The position numbers were made by a program, and so were the translations under genes. From assembly GCF_932276165.1 (NCBI RefSeq), contig NC_063999.1, positions 8,930,501-8,994,500 on the forward strand: a DNA stretch of 64,000 bases. Direction: 5' to 3'. The notes under the pieces are model-generated. The model did not search any database and was not told the origin of the DNA. It worked only from the letters and a program-made list of their open reading frames with translations. This DNA comes from Plutella xylostella. Taxonomy: Eukaryota > Arthropoda > Insecta > Lepidoptera > Plutellidae. This document shows positions 46,744 to 57,700 of the stretch, piece after piece. Position 1 is the stretch's first letter; each line of letters starts with the position of its first letter.

Positions 46744-47485
46744 TGTTGACGACGAATGCTGAAAAATATACGCACCGCGGTAAACAATGCCAAAAAACGG
46801 CCATGTTTATTCTGCGCTAAGCAGATAGCGCTTGCGTGACCAATTCCGCCTGGGTCTTATTTTTTGTGAAAATTTGATTGTCTTATTTACCTTTTTTCTG
46901 TTTAAAATCATGATGATTATGTTTATTTTGTTTATGTACATAAGTTATTAACTAGTTTTAAGTTCAATAAAGAGATATTGATGATTGTGCATCGTTAGAA
47001 ATCACTTAGTAAAATGTAAGGAAAATTGTTATAACTTTTTAGTTTATGTACCTAGAGTAGGTGTGTTTTATTTCCCCGCTAGATTATTTAGTAATTAAGT
47101 TGATTAAAACGTTAAAATGTACATAGGTTAAGTCTTTATAATAAATAAATGCGTTTGAAACAGTAAAGGGAAGCAAAAGAGGGCAATAAAAAATGCGTAA
47201 AAAGCGAGGTTCGTCTGTGCGGCATAGCTTCGAGGTAGCTAAGCAACCATTTCGCTAGGTTGAATTCGTACTACGCCAGCCGAACAGAGGAACAATAAGA
47301 AGACTAGAAGAAGCCTGAAAACACTTCTGCCTCCCTTTCTGCTCACTTTTCAAGAAAGAAACTGGAGTTTTACTTCTGCCCCGGTCACCTGCCTAAGCCT
47401 AGGTATTCAACAACCTTAGAAGCAAGTTCAAGTGGATTACGGCCATCGGTTATCTTCGTTTTGCAACTGTAAGCAATCCGCTACA
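46744..47485 (+). repeat. 3' LTR of the BEL/Pao element
   Basis: 742 bp, same start and end as the 5' LTR, followed by the TGGAC duplication. Confidence 0.94.
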
Positions 47486-47490
47486 TGGAC

Positions 47491-49560
47491 AGTGAAATAA
47501 AATTGTCGTGTTTGACCGACATCGGAAACATTTGAACTTTTTGTCAGCTTGCTTGCTACTACTTACCTACTTGTATGCATATTATATATCCTATGAATAT
47601 TACCTATACATAAGTGAAGTACCAGGCAGTCAGGCAAGAACAAGAGGTTGCGTAAACCAGCCGGCTGCAAGAATGGGGTCACTTCCGAACGGTCTACAGA
47701 CCTAAAATCATACACGTTTCAACCAGCAATCAACCTTATCACAAACACAGTAAGTCGAAATTAGAGTGCCATATAAGTTTTATTGCGAACTTGTAAGCTG
47801 TACCAAGTCACACCAAGAGATAAGATATGCCTTGGTCAACAAATTTTCTAGAATGCAGTGCACATCGGCATCTAATTAGGCATGCCATATAGGTATAATC
47901 TCAAATTTAGTGGTGCAGATGGGTGCAGTGAAAGATAATTTGAATGAACTAAACTATTCAATATCAAGCAAGGAATAATTAAGCTAGCTTACTGAGTGAC
48001 GTATAAACTTAACTTTGTACAACTCCGGCGCGCACTGAGCAGTCAGCGATTGACAATCTAATCTGAGTAGCTAAGTCTTTGACCACGATGAAAAACTTGT
48101 GCCTTCAGCGAAAGCTGAAATAGCAGCTTAGAAAAAAACAATATTTTTACAGGCCTCTGTACTGTGAATGTGTTTAGTGTTGTCAAGTTTTCTTGATGCC
48201 TTCAACCTAGAAAAACTAAACTGAACTAAACTTAAAATTAAATGTTTCACTTGAGTATTTATTTCCTGTGTTTATCACGTTAGCTGATATTGGTTGTTAT
48301 TATCTTTATCTTGGTAGGTATTCGTCAACTATGGATGCAACTACTCAATATCTTGGTAATCAGATAACATTTCTTGGAAGTTCGCGAGGAAAACACCTAA
48401 TTAAATAATTTTATATGATTTGACAACCCGCAGATTCAGTTTGGGGCAAAGGTATGATGACCCTCTTAGATTGGCAAGGCTATCTGGTACGTATCACTAC
48501 TACTACTAGGGTTGCTTTGCCGTAGCTGGGGTTTATCTACAAATTTCCTTCTTCATCTTACTTATTAGTTTAGGTATACAGTTTATACACCAAGCCCCAA
48601 TAAAGTGCTTTTTCGGGAAAGTACTAGCAGCACAACCCTCAATACTTCAGGCAATACATAGGCTGTGCAGCCAGTTAGGTACCTATATTCTTCGCTAAAC
48701 TCCTACCAGCGAAGGTACCGTTTGAAAAGAGAAAGCCAAACAGTGATACGAAAGATAAAATGACTTTGTTTGTTTGCAAGTTTCCTTTTGCAAACCCCCG
48801 CCCACGCACTGTTAAATGCGCTTTGCCTTTCATGGACAATTTTATGATATTTCTTTGGGTTAAAGAACTTTAGGAGCTTGATTTATATTTTTTATTGTGT
48901 CTGATTGGACTTTTATCTTTAAAAGCTTTTGGTATGCCCATTTGTGGCTTGGATAATTTATTATTGAATAGGAAGAAAAATTCGTTAGATTTTTAGTTTA
49001 CTTCTACTTCAGACGTTAAGAGTTAGCCCTGCTTGAACGTCCTCTTATTCATTTAACTATAATGATTGTATGGAATTGTAATATAATCACGGTTCACCTT
49101 TATTTTTTTAAATTATTACTGACTACAGCTAAGTATTATACTAATAATATTAGACGAATAAATTTGATACAAATAAGCAACTGTTTCATACTTACCTATA
49201 CAATAGGGTACGTAGACCTAAGATCTACCTAGCTACCTATAAGTGCCCTACATTTGTATAAAATTCCCAGACACCTGCTGTGTGGCGGTATATCGCAGCT
49301 ATGTACTTACTTCATTATCTCGTTTGCACATGACATGACCAATGCTGATATGTGCGAGCGAACTCGCGATAAGAAATACCCATATTATGTACTACCACAT
49401 GAGCTAAAGCAGACCATGCTACTTGGTAATAAGGTTTATTAAGTGACCGTCGATTTATCTTGACCATAGTTTTATTCCGTAAATTTTTGAAGCCAAATGA
49501 TGTGAAGGTTTTGTTGTCTCACAGCATAATCCACCGCTCCCACATACCTCAATAAAAGCT
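47491..49560. other. Intergenic DNA, no gene recognised
   Basis: AT-rich, no recognisable protein, RNA or element ends on either strand. Confidence 0.45.
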
Positions 49561-49562
49561 AT

Positions 49563-49695
49563 CATCATCATCACAACCCATCATGTCCCAACTGCTGGGC
49601 ACGGGTCTCCTTCCATTGAAGGAAGGGTTTTTAGGCCTTATTCTACTATGCTGACGCAGGTTTAGTACGGGTTGGTGGACCCGCTATACACATAG
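49563..49695 (-). repeat. SINE/LINE tail fragment (GATGATGATG type)
   Basis: On the minus strand: GTCCACCAACCCGTAC, GGAGACCCGTGCCCAGCAG, GGACATGATGGG and TGTGATGATGATGA. Same tail as at 31245-31380 and 56004-56130. No promoter head is attached here. Confidence 0.65.
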
Positions 49696-49782
49696 CTACT
49701 TAGATTAATAAAGAACAAATAAAAAAGGGCGACGACCTATAGAAATATGAAGATAGTCGAGCGCGCTCGAATTAACTGACTT

Positions 49783-49850
49783 TAATAATAATAATTATAA
49801 TAATAATAATCTTTATTTGCACACCATGAAACATAACTTAAATTTAACTT
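49783..49850. repeat. (AAT)n tract with adjoining LINE-like end
   Basis: TAATAATAATAATTATAATAATAATAAT followed by CTTTATTTGCACACCATG has the form of a reverse-oriented LINE 3' end; only the tip is recognisable. Confidence 0.4.
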
Positions 49851-50190
49851 AATTAACATACATGCACAAATGGCGGTCTTATCGCTAAGAATCAATCATA
49901 ATGCTTAAATTAAACCTATAAAGCACCTATTTACTCTATGGACAGAGTCATGTCATCTTGCATTGCATGCTTTTGGAGATGAGGTTGCAATTTATCAGTG
50001 TATTTCCCAACGGCAGGTGAATGTACTTACCCAATAATGAGAATCTTTCATTAAGGTATTCTGAAATCACGAAAAAAATCAGCTGCTCCATCCATACCTA
50101 CCTACATTTCAAAATTTACTAGCGCCTCCCCTCAGTTAGGTATAGTTGAATTATTTACAATGTTCTAAGGTTGTAAATATTTGGTTTTAA

Positions 50191-50392
50191 TCCTAACTAA
50201 TATTACAAATGCGAAAGTAACTGTTTCTGTCTGTCTGTCTGTTACTCTTTCAGGCCAAAAATACTGAATGGATTTGAATGAAACTTGGTATACATACGGT
50301 CTAGACCCTGAGCAAGAACATAGGCTACTTTTTATCCCGGAATTCCCACGGGAAAACTTTTTAAGGCGAAGCGAAGCTCGCGGGAACAGCTA
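50191..50392 (+). mobile_element. Lep1-type Helitron, copy 3
   Basis: Starts TCCTAACTAATATTACAAATG and ends GCGGGAACAGCTAT, so the usual CTAG terminus is altered. More diverged than copies 1 and 2 (AAAATACTGAATGG core), suggesting greater age. Confidence 0.85.
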
Positions 50393-50613
50393 TCTCTTAA
50401 TAATTTTTAATAAGCTACCACGTAGCTAGTAGATTAGATACTCCCACAGTCCACCGGCACATGTGGCGGAGGTTGAATGTACCATTGTGCCGGCGCGTGT
50501 GTAGTTCAGTGCCATTCCCCCCAAATACGAGTATACTAACAATGAGGGATCGTTGCCATACAAAAAATATTTTCGGATTCAAATGTCAATGACACGAACG
50601 GCTTTTAGCTCTG

Positions 50614-50724
50614 GAGCCCTATCGCGAAGTCAAAACGAAAGCATTTACGAAGTAATTAGTGTTAAATTCGATACATTTTGGATCCGGAAATAGTTGTCAA
50701 AATAACTTCGCGATAGGGAGCCTC
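50614..50724. repeat. MITE with CTATCGCGAAGT ends, copy 2
   Basis: GAGCCCTATCGCGAAGTCAAA and AACTTCGCGATAGGGAGCCTC are inverted ends about 111 bp apart. Related to 28061-28140. Confidence 0.6.
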
Positions 50725-51529
50725 ATTCTGCTGCTAAACTTTTTGTACTTAATTGTTATATAAGTATAAATTTATAAACACTCACAAAATAGACAAATTA
50801 CCTTTACAACACAATTTTAAAAACAGACTTAAATTATTTAGGTACTAACATAAAAAGGCGGGCTCATTGCCAAAAAGCAATTCCTTTCAGACACCCTTCG
50901 ATCGGTAGAGAGCTAATTGTTATGTTGACAACTGCTGGAGAGCTATTAGTTATTTGACAATAATTAAAAGATTTTAATGTTATAATTGCTTGATTTTATA
51001 TTCAATTTGAATCAGCCGAAAAGAGGCATATCGAATTTAGTCGTTAAGTTTCTTAATTGATATGGAAATTAAACTGACTGTGGAGTTACTTTTGATTACG
51101 TCGATTACTTCATTAGGAAAATTAAGGTCACAATTAAGTAACTAACTAACTAAAACCACAGAATAAATGAAAAAGTTCAATTTAATGATGCCGTCTGCAA
51201 TAGTATAGAAGTAGGTAAGTACATTTAACAACGCTTCAGAATGACCTACAACTAAAAACGTAAGTATAAGCACAGAATAATAACTAGTGTATAAGTAATA
51301 TTTAAATCAATTTAAATTAAATATTTAAAAAATTGGCGTAATTTCGTGTCGACATTTGGTACCTACTTACTTAAGTGGATTTTTTCCCAAAGGGACAGTT
51401 TAGCCAATTGGCAGTCATTTAGTCAACTAACTAAACTTCTTAAAAATGTATGTACACACTTACTTATGTGTAAAATAAAAAACATTGTGTTGGTTGGCGA
51501 CCATTAATTGATGACAAAGTACATCCCTT
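50725..51529. other. Intergenic DNA, no gene recognised
   Basis: AT-rich low complexity; no element or gene recognised. Confidence 0.5.
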
Positions 51530-51594
51530 GGCAGAGAAACCTGACCCCTCCCATAAGCATTGTTACTATAAAAGGGGGGTCAGGTTTCTCTGCC
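51530..51594. repeat. Perfect short hairpin, about 20-bp arms
   Basis: GGCAGAGAAACCTGACCCC (51530-51548) is exactly complementary to 51576-51594, with extra pairing toward a loop of about 20 bases. The size recalls a miRNA precursor, but the perfect pairing and isolated position fit a tiny palindromic element equally well. Confidence 0.7.
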
Positions 51595-52181
51595 CCTGAC
51601 CGTACTTAACACATTTTTTTTTAAATAAGTACGTGCAGAAAAACTGCAGACTTTATAGTACGTAAAAACACAGTAAGTAAATAAAAAAATACGTATTTAA
51701 ATATAATGTGTTAGCACACGTGCAAAGAGGCGTGACGTTGACACGTGCGTGAGTGTGTGTGTGTGTGTGGTTCTTTGTTTGTAGTGAACAAAGAAATTCC
51801 CTTTTGTACGCGGTTGACTTGATTCTTGATAAACATACATAAATTAATGCTTTTTGGTTTAGCAAATAAAATGTAGAATTAATACTTTAGTAGATATTCT
51901 ACATACAGGTGCTTTATTTAACGGGAAATTAGTTATTAACTAAGTTTATAAGTACCTTTGATTATATCATCAAAGTTAAGTAACATAAGTACTTAAATAT
52001 ATTGTGAAAGTATTTTCTCTTGAAAATTTAAAATGTAAAAATCATGAAAATGACCCATACTGCAACAATGTCCAACAATTGAGGCCCTGGCTATATCTTA
52101 TCTTATCTCAAAGTTAGGCATTTAACATTTCTATGTGTGTTATTTTCATGAGCCCGACACTATACTTAATATGTACCTAGT
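51595..52181. other. Intergenic DNA with a (GT)n microsatellite
   Basis: (GT)n at about 51751-51769; otherwise AT-rich, nothing recognised. Confidence 0.5.
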
Positions 52182-52189
52182 ATACCTAC

Positions 52190-52698
52190 TAGGGCATGCA
52201 ATACCGGAACAATTTTCAATACCGGTATTGAGTTCCGGTATTACAATTCAATACCGGGATCCCGGTTTTAATACCGGTATTAGACTTCCTTGTAATAAAT
52301 GGCATATACTGTGTTTAAAGGTCGTATACATCAAAATAAAACAAGAAAATGCAATCATATTCTGTATTTTGTTGTAGATTTTTACGAGAAATCAGTTTTA
52401 TAGTTTAAATTTTAGAATAAACTATTTTTTTACATCCGGTGCCGGTTTACGCATGGTCAACAGTAGATTTCTAGCAGCCGAAAACTGCATTAAACGGTTG
52501 GGAACAAGTGCGCTTTCACAGTATATACACACACAAGGCTAACTAAATCTTAATCGCTTTATTTATAGCCTAAAAAAGTCCGATTCCGGTATTACTTCAA
52601 TACCGGTATTAACTTTCAATACCGGTATTGAAAAAAGCGGGAATTTTGTACGGGATCCCGGTATTACGAATACCGGTATTGCGGTATTGCATGCCCTA
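52190..52698. mobile_element. 509-bp hAT-type MITE with ATACCGGTATT arrays
   Basis: Terminal inverted repeats TAGGGCATGCAATACCG at both ends and an 8-bp target duplication ATACCTAC (52182-52189, 52699-52706). Both subterminal zones are filled with the palindrome AATACCGGTATT and variants, plausible transposase-binding arrays. No coding capacity. Confidence 0.85.
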
Positions 52699-52995
52699 AT
52701 ACCTACCTATGTAGATGGGTACAAACTACAGTAAGTAAAGGAAAGTGTGTCAGACTCTGTTTAACAATTTGTTACCAAACATTATTCAACCAATGAACCC
52801 AAGATACTCAAATTCAAGAACACCGTTTGAAAAAAGGCTTTTAATGTTGCCAGTTTTAACTGCCTCTGTGGTCTAGTGGTAGAAGCTTCGCTTCATGGCC
52901 CAGAGGTCCCGGGTTCGATTCCCGGGTGGGACCATCAATTTGTGTTTCTAAATTGTGGTTCTAAGTTTGGTTAGGACATAGACACTTGGACACTT

Positions 52996-54997
52996 TTTCA
53001 ACAAGAGGGTCATCCTCGTGGGCGATTTTAACGTAGATCTTTTAGCGGATAGTAACCATAAGAATGACTTTTTGAATCTCTTGACTTGTTTTAATTTTAG
53101 ACCGCTCATTGATGATGTAACTTTTATTCGTAACAACTCACAATCGTGCATTGACAACGTATTGACAAACCTTCCTAATGATGACATACTGAATATTAAA
53201 ATTGACCATAACAATATGGCAGATGGCCACGCAGGTATCACAGCCACATACAAGACTTCAGCTTCTTCCGCCAGCCGCAATGGTAACAGTCAATTTATTT
53301 ACAAAGAGCAAAGAGTTTTCAGTACTAAAAATAATAATACTTTCAGGAGTAAAATTCAGAACCAAAACTGGAATTCGCTTGGCATAAACGGATTTTTACA
53401 CAGATTCTCAGAAATATTCAATTGCAGCTTTGTTAAGCGGACGAAGAAAATTCACCTGAATAAGGAAAACAAGATTCAGTGGATATCAAAAGGTTTAAGG
53501 GTTTCCAGCAAAATGAAGCGTTTCTTAGGTTCCGGAAACCGAACCAATGATGAATCGGTATTACAATACAAGCACAGATACATTTCACTTTATCGTAAGG
53601 TTATACGGGCACTAAAAAAGAACACTGTCACGAAAGAACTTTCCAAATCAGAATTTTCATCAAAATCAATATGGAAAGTAATCAACAAACATCGGAACAA
53701 AGAAATACAAAAAGCAAAAGAAAAAATAATACTTAAAGAAGAAAATAGGATTATAGATGACCCTAAAATAATTGTAGACTTATTTAGTAAAGTTTTTGAC
53801 AATAGTGAACAAGTAGTTACAGAAAATTTTAATACATCACATTCCATACTTACAGACAGCACAGATAGAGTAGAACAAAACATGCATCTTAAAACTGTCA
53901 CATCAGAGGAGCTTATAAAATTAGTAGCCAAAATGAAAAACAAGTGGTCATGTGGTTACGATGATATACCTATAAGCGTCATAAAGGAAAATATCGATAT
54001 CTTGGCTGAACCATTGGCTATCTTCTTTAACAACTGTATGGAACATATTATATTTCCAGAACAGTTAAAAATTGCTAAAATACTACCGATTTTTAAAAAA
54101 GGCTCTAGAACTGACCCAAAAAAGTATAGACCGATCTCATTGCTACCAACCTTATCCAAACTGTATGAAAAACTACTCAAACACAGACTGATAGTACACT
54201 TAAATACCAACAAGGTATTAAACTATAGACAGTTTGGCTATCAGAAGGGAGTTGGTACAATAGATGCCATTGAGTCACTTGTCGACGACACTATAAAGAA
54301 GCTGAACGATCGTAAGAAGGTGCTTGGTTTATTTCTAGATTTAAGTGCAGCTTTTGACACAGTCGACCACTCAATATTACTAACTAAATTAGAACACTAC
54401 GGAGTAAGAGGACAAGCGTTTGACATATTTAAAAATTATTTACAAAATAGACATCAATTTGTTGAATTAAAATGTGACGACAACGGCACAGAAAGGGTTG
54501 TTAAGTCTAAAATGGTTAAGGTGACGAGAGGTGTTCCTCAGGGATCAATTCTGGGCCCAATCTTCTTCATCACCTTCACAAATGATCTCATCAGCTATAT
54601 GTACCGAAATATCCCAAATATTGAATTAGTTTTATACGCAGATGATACAAACGCGGTACTGTATGCTGACGACCTTAACACACTGAATCAAAACGTTAGA
54701 GCAGCTCTCACAGCTTTCGATACATGGTTCAGTAGCAACAATCTCCACTTGAACCCAAATAAAACTAGTGCTATTATCTTCAGAAACACAGCCAGAAATC
54801 ATGATACGCTGGATATTGAGTTCAAAGGAGATAAGATCGGTTTGGTTGAAGAAGTCAAGTTCTTAGGTGTTACCATTGACACATTCCTGAACTGGAAGCA
54901 GGAGCTTATATCAATAGAGGGTTCAATTAGTTCAGCATGCTTTGCTATCAGAAGCTTAAGAGATGAGCTTAGCCTCGAACGTCTCAAAATGGTATAG
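52996..54997 (+). pseudogene. LINE ORF2 part 1: endonuclease C-terminus and reverse transcriptase
   Basis: Open from the truncation point. Endonuclease motif VGDFNVDLL, then RT motifs YRPISLLP, FLDLSAAFDTVDH, GVPQGSILGP and the catalytic YADD (LVLYADDTNAVLYADD, with a nearby second YADD). The frame ends at TAG (54995-54997) after LERLKMV. The missing N-terminus (no APE catalytic start) shows truncation. Confidence 0.88.
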
Positions 54998-55478
54998 GTA
55001 CTTTGCATTAGTGGAGTCGAGGTTAAGATACAGCATAATGTTCTGGGGTCAAAGTCATTACTACAATATGAGGAAAGCGTTCGTAAGTCAAAAACGGGCC
55101 ATACGAACAATGGTACGAATTGCACCCTGGGTCTCCTGTAGAGAATTTTTTGTTAGGTTGGGTATCTTAACCGTCCCTTCCTTATACATTTTAGTACTTT
55201 TAACTTACCTCGCTAAAAACTTGCCTAGGTATGAGTCAGCTAACGAGAGAACGACAAGAAACAAGTCGAGACGGAAAGAAATTCGTATTGAAATGTTGAC
55301 GGCTAGACTGAAAATTGCGAAACACTGTGCGCGATACCAGGCAGTTTTCCTATATAACAAGCTTCCAATCGACTTAAAACAAATTGACAATGTCACAAGG
55401 TTTGAAAACGGTTTGCGTGCCTTCTTGTTGGAAAAGTGCTTCTACACATTAGATGAATATATCAATATGCATGATTGA
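54998..55478 (+). pseudogene. LINE ORF2 part 2: C-terminal domain in a shifted frame
   Basis: Sequence continues as YFALVESRLRYSIMFWG and on to a stop at 55476-55478. It is displaced from part 1 by about 5 extra bases around GTATAGGTAC, so one small insertion broke the protein. Otherwise the C-terminal domain is open, indicating limited decay. Confidence 0.8.
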
Positions 55479-56003
55479 TTTTGACATTTTAATTGTATTA
55501 ACTTCATAATTATTATTATTTTTTTTTTTATTCATTATTAATTGACTCTAATTTATAACTATAATTTATTTATTCAATACTATTAAGTGTAAATATGTAC
55601 TGCATGCAACAATTTATATTTTAATTTTTCTTGATTTAGTTTTTAGTTGTAAGTATTTTTAAGTGACATTCAGATACAATTTATTATTGTGAATTGAATA
55701 AATGATTGATTGATTGATAGAAGGCTGATCACCTGATGTCCGAAACAGTGAAACGATCCATGCTGTCGGATGGGCATGTAAAGCAGTCGGTCCTGCGCCT
55801 AGCTCTCTCCAGTCGTGTCGGTCAATCCGTCCCATTGGGTTATGAGAGTGATGGAACAGAGAGTGCTCCTGTGTACTGCGCACACACTTGGGCACTATAA
55901 TCTACTCCTGCGTAGATGGCTGATCTCAAATGAGATTGGCCGCCGTAGTCGAAATTCGGCTAGGAGGACATTATTATTATTAATGTTGCCAGTATACAGT
56001 CAT

Positions 56004-56398
56004 CATCATCACGACCCATTACGTCCCCACTGCTGGGGCACGGGTCTCCTTCCAATGAAGGAAGGGTTTAGGCCTAGTCCACCACGCTGGCCAAGTGCGG
56101 GTTGGTGGACGAAAACACAAGCAAGCTTGTGCTGAGAGAGTTGTCGGGTAAGTGGGCAACCCGACTGTCAGATGTTTTCAAGCCGCCCGGAGGCCTCTGA
56201 CTATGCTTAACGACTGCTGCCGAAGCAGCAACCGGGACCCACGGCTTAACGTGCCGTCCGAAGCATGGAAGCGTCCAGAAAAGCACCACTTGAAATTGGT
56301 TACCCATCCAATGGCTGACCGTGTCAGTTGTTGCTTAACCTCAACGATCAGTTACGATCACTGAGGCCCGCTCGACTACGGACGCTTCAGTATGTATA
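56004..56398 (-). mobile_element. 5S rRNA-derived SINE with GATGATGATG tail
   Basis: On the minus strand the head resembles 5S rRNA: TTGAGGTTAAGCAACAACTG (A-box region), then GGATGGGTAACC (C-box region). The body contains CGGCACGTTAAGCCGTGGG and GGCCTCCGGGCGGC, and the tail GGAGACCCGTGCCCCAGCAG...GGGTCGTGATGATGATG. Flanked by an 11-bp duplication TATACAGTCAT (55993-56003, 56399-56409). It lies directly beside the tRNA-SINE. Confidence 0.8.
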
Positions 56399-56409
56399 TA
56401 TACAGTCAT

Positions 56410-57329
56410 GTACTTATTTAAATCTAAATACTACTATACTATATTATGAATTAGAGGAAATTGAGAAAATTAAGTAGTTAACTTTATTTTTAAACGCTTC
56501 TTCCATTCAAAGGTTGTCAGATAGAGATTGCTATAATCAAAAAAGGGCCTTACCTTTTATGTGCTGTTTCATTTTTGGTGTAAGTAGAGAGTGTTGTAAA
56601 TACTGGCATAAACCTACCTACCTACCTAACTTAGCCATATATATACGAGTACCTCGCCTCGGCAGGACATAAAGAAGGCTTTGTTTGACAGTGGGCCTCG
56701 TGAAATCTGCGTAGAAAGTTCGCGAAGGCTGTGTAAACAAACGTAGTCTTTGTTGCGCTATTAATAAGGATGTGCAGCTGCATCTACGTAGCTTTGCAAT
56801 TAAGTAATGTTAGTATTAGTACTAATATCTACTATGTATATAAGTTTCCATGGAGATATTTATGAAAAAAACTTTGGGAAGTTTGGTTGAGTAAGTCAGT
56901 GCTTACTGGTACAAGTCTAGTCCGGGGCAGCCCTGTCAATTTTCTTTGCCTAAGACTGTACACGTATACATACGTGTAGTCGTCATGTAGTAAGGGGACA
57001 CAATAAAGGAAATTACCAAAATACGTGCTTATACTTACTGTAAATCATTGGTATTATGCCATAAATCTTTCACTCATTCCCTCCCCTTTCCATTTCAGTA
57101 GATACTTAGGTACTTTACTGAGTAAAATAGGTATACTTACTCTCTATTACGTCACCATACGAATACAACGTTGGTTATTTAAAGAGACACAACAATAGAC
57201 CGGTGCAATGAATCTTGTTGATTTATCCAACAAATGTGCGTGAACACACGTGCGGGGCGGAGCGTTGGGCGCGGGCCAGCGTGGTCTAACCGTGGTGGAC
57301 TAGCGATTCAACATCGGCCGTTGGAATTA
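56410..57329. other. Intergenic DNA, no gene recognised
   Basis: AT-rich; a GC-richer patch at 57240-57300 (GTGCGGGGCGGAGCGTTGGG) has no assigned function. Confidence 0.45.
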
Positions 57330-57595
57330 TGGCAAAAGTAAGCTTACATGTACGGCAGTGACATCGTCGTAATCATCCACAACTGGAGAGAGATCTATCT
57401 CAAGGAGTTGTGGTATACTTTGTCCCCGGTCTTCATCATCCAACCACCACCAGCTACCAGCTACCGTACTAGCACCGACAAGCAGCGTCGTCGCTTCCCA
57501 AACTTCAGTCAGATCCATACAAGTTACGTTAGTGACTTACGTCAGATTTTACAGGCGAGTGACGATTCGGTGGTGGTAAGCCCACGGGTATTAAC

Positions 57596-57700
57596 TGATG
57601 GCTGAATGAGGAAGGCCGAGGATGAAGACAGAGCGTCGTCGTGGCGGTCCTTGAGAGGCCATGTGAGCGGCGCTGCTTATTAAAGAAAGAAAGAAAGAAA
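57596..57700 (+). pseudogene. Possible LINE 3' remnant with (AAAG)n tail
   Basis: The frame GKAEDEDRASSWRSLRGHVSGAAY-stop resembles in form the C-terminal end of some non-LTR retrotransposon proteins (acidic, ED-R-WR pattern) and is followed by (AAAG)n at 57681-57698. Upstream decay prevents a firmer call. Confidence 0.3.

Larger units (their letters stand above)
39597..47485 (+). mobile_element. BEL/Pao LTR retrotransposon
   Basis: 7889 bp with two 742-bp LTRs that look identical by eye and a 5-bp target duplication TGGAC (39592-39596, 47486-47490). After the 5' LTR, TGGTCCTTCGAGTGCCGG at about 40343 has the form of a BEL/Pao primer site. A purine tract GAGGGGGAGA precedes the 3' LTR. One long frame from 40723 to 46731 is broken only by a single TAA at 42391-42393. 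LTR identity implies a very recent insertion. Confidence 0.95.
52983..55716 (+). mobile_element. 5'-truncated CR1/Jockey-type LINE inserted in the SINE
   Basis: Flanked by ATAGA (52978-52982, 55717-55721). It begins inside the endonuclease, carries a full reverse transcriptase, and ends in a (ATTG/TGAT)n microsatellite tail (GAATAAATGATTGATTG), as CR1-like LINEs do. 5' truncation is the usual outcome of target-primed reverse transcription. Confidence 0.88.
52855..55979 (+). mobile_element. tRNA-derived SINE split by a LINE insertion
   Basis: SINE parts are 52855-52982 and 55722-55979. Head: box A TGGTCTAGTGG and box B GGTTCGATTCC (52859-52933). Body: AAGTTTGGTTAGGACAT before the LINE and AGGCTGATCACCTGATGTCC, GAGATTGGCCGCCGTAGTC after it, with a (TTA)n tail. 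The whole is bracketed by a 14-bp target duplication TTAATGTTGCCAGT (52841-52854, 55980-55993), which proves that the two halves belong together. Confidence 0.88.

Noticed and set aside
52859..52933. Functional tRNA gene
   Set aside because: Pol III boxes are present but the acceptor arm does not pair and it continues into a SINE body with target duplications.
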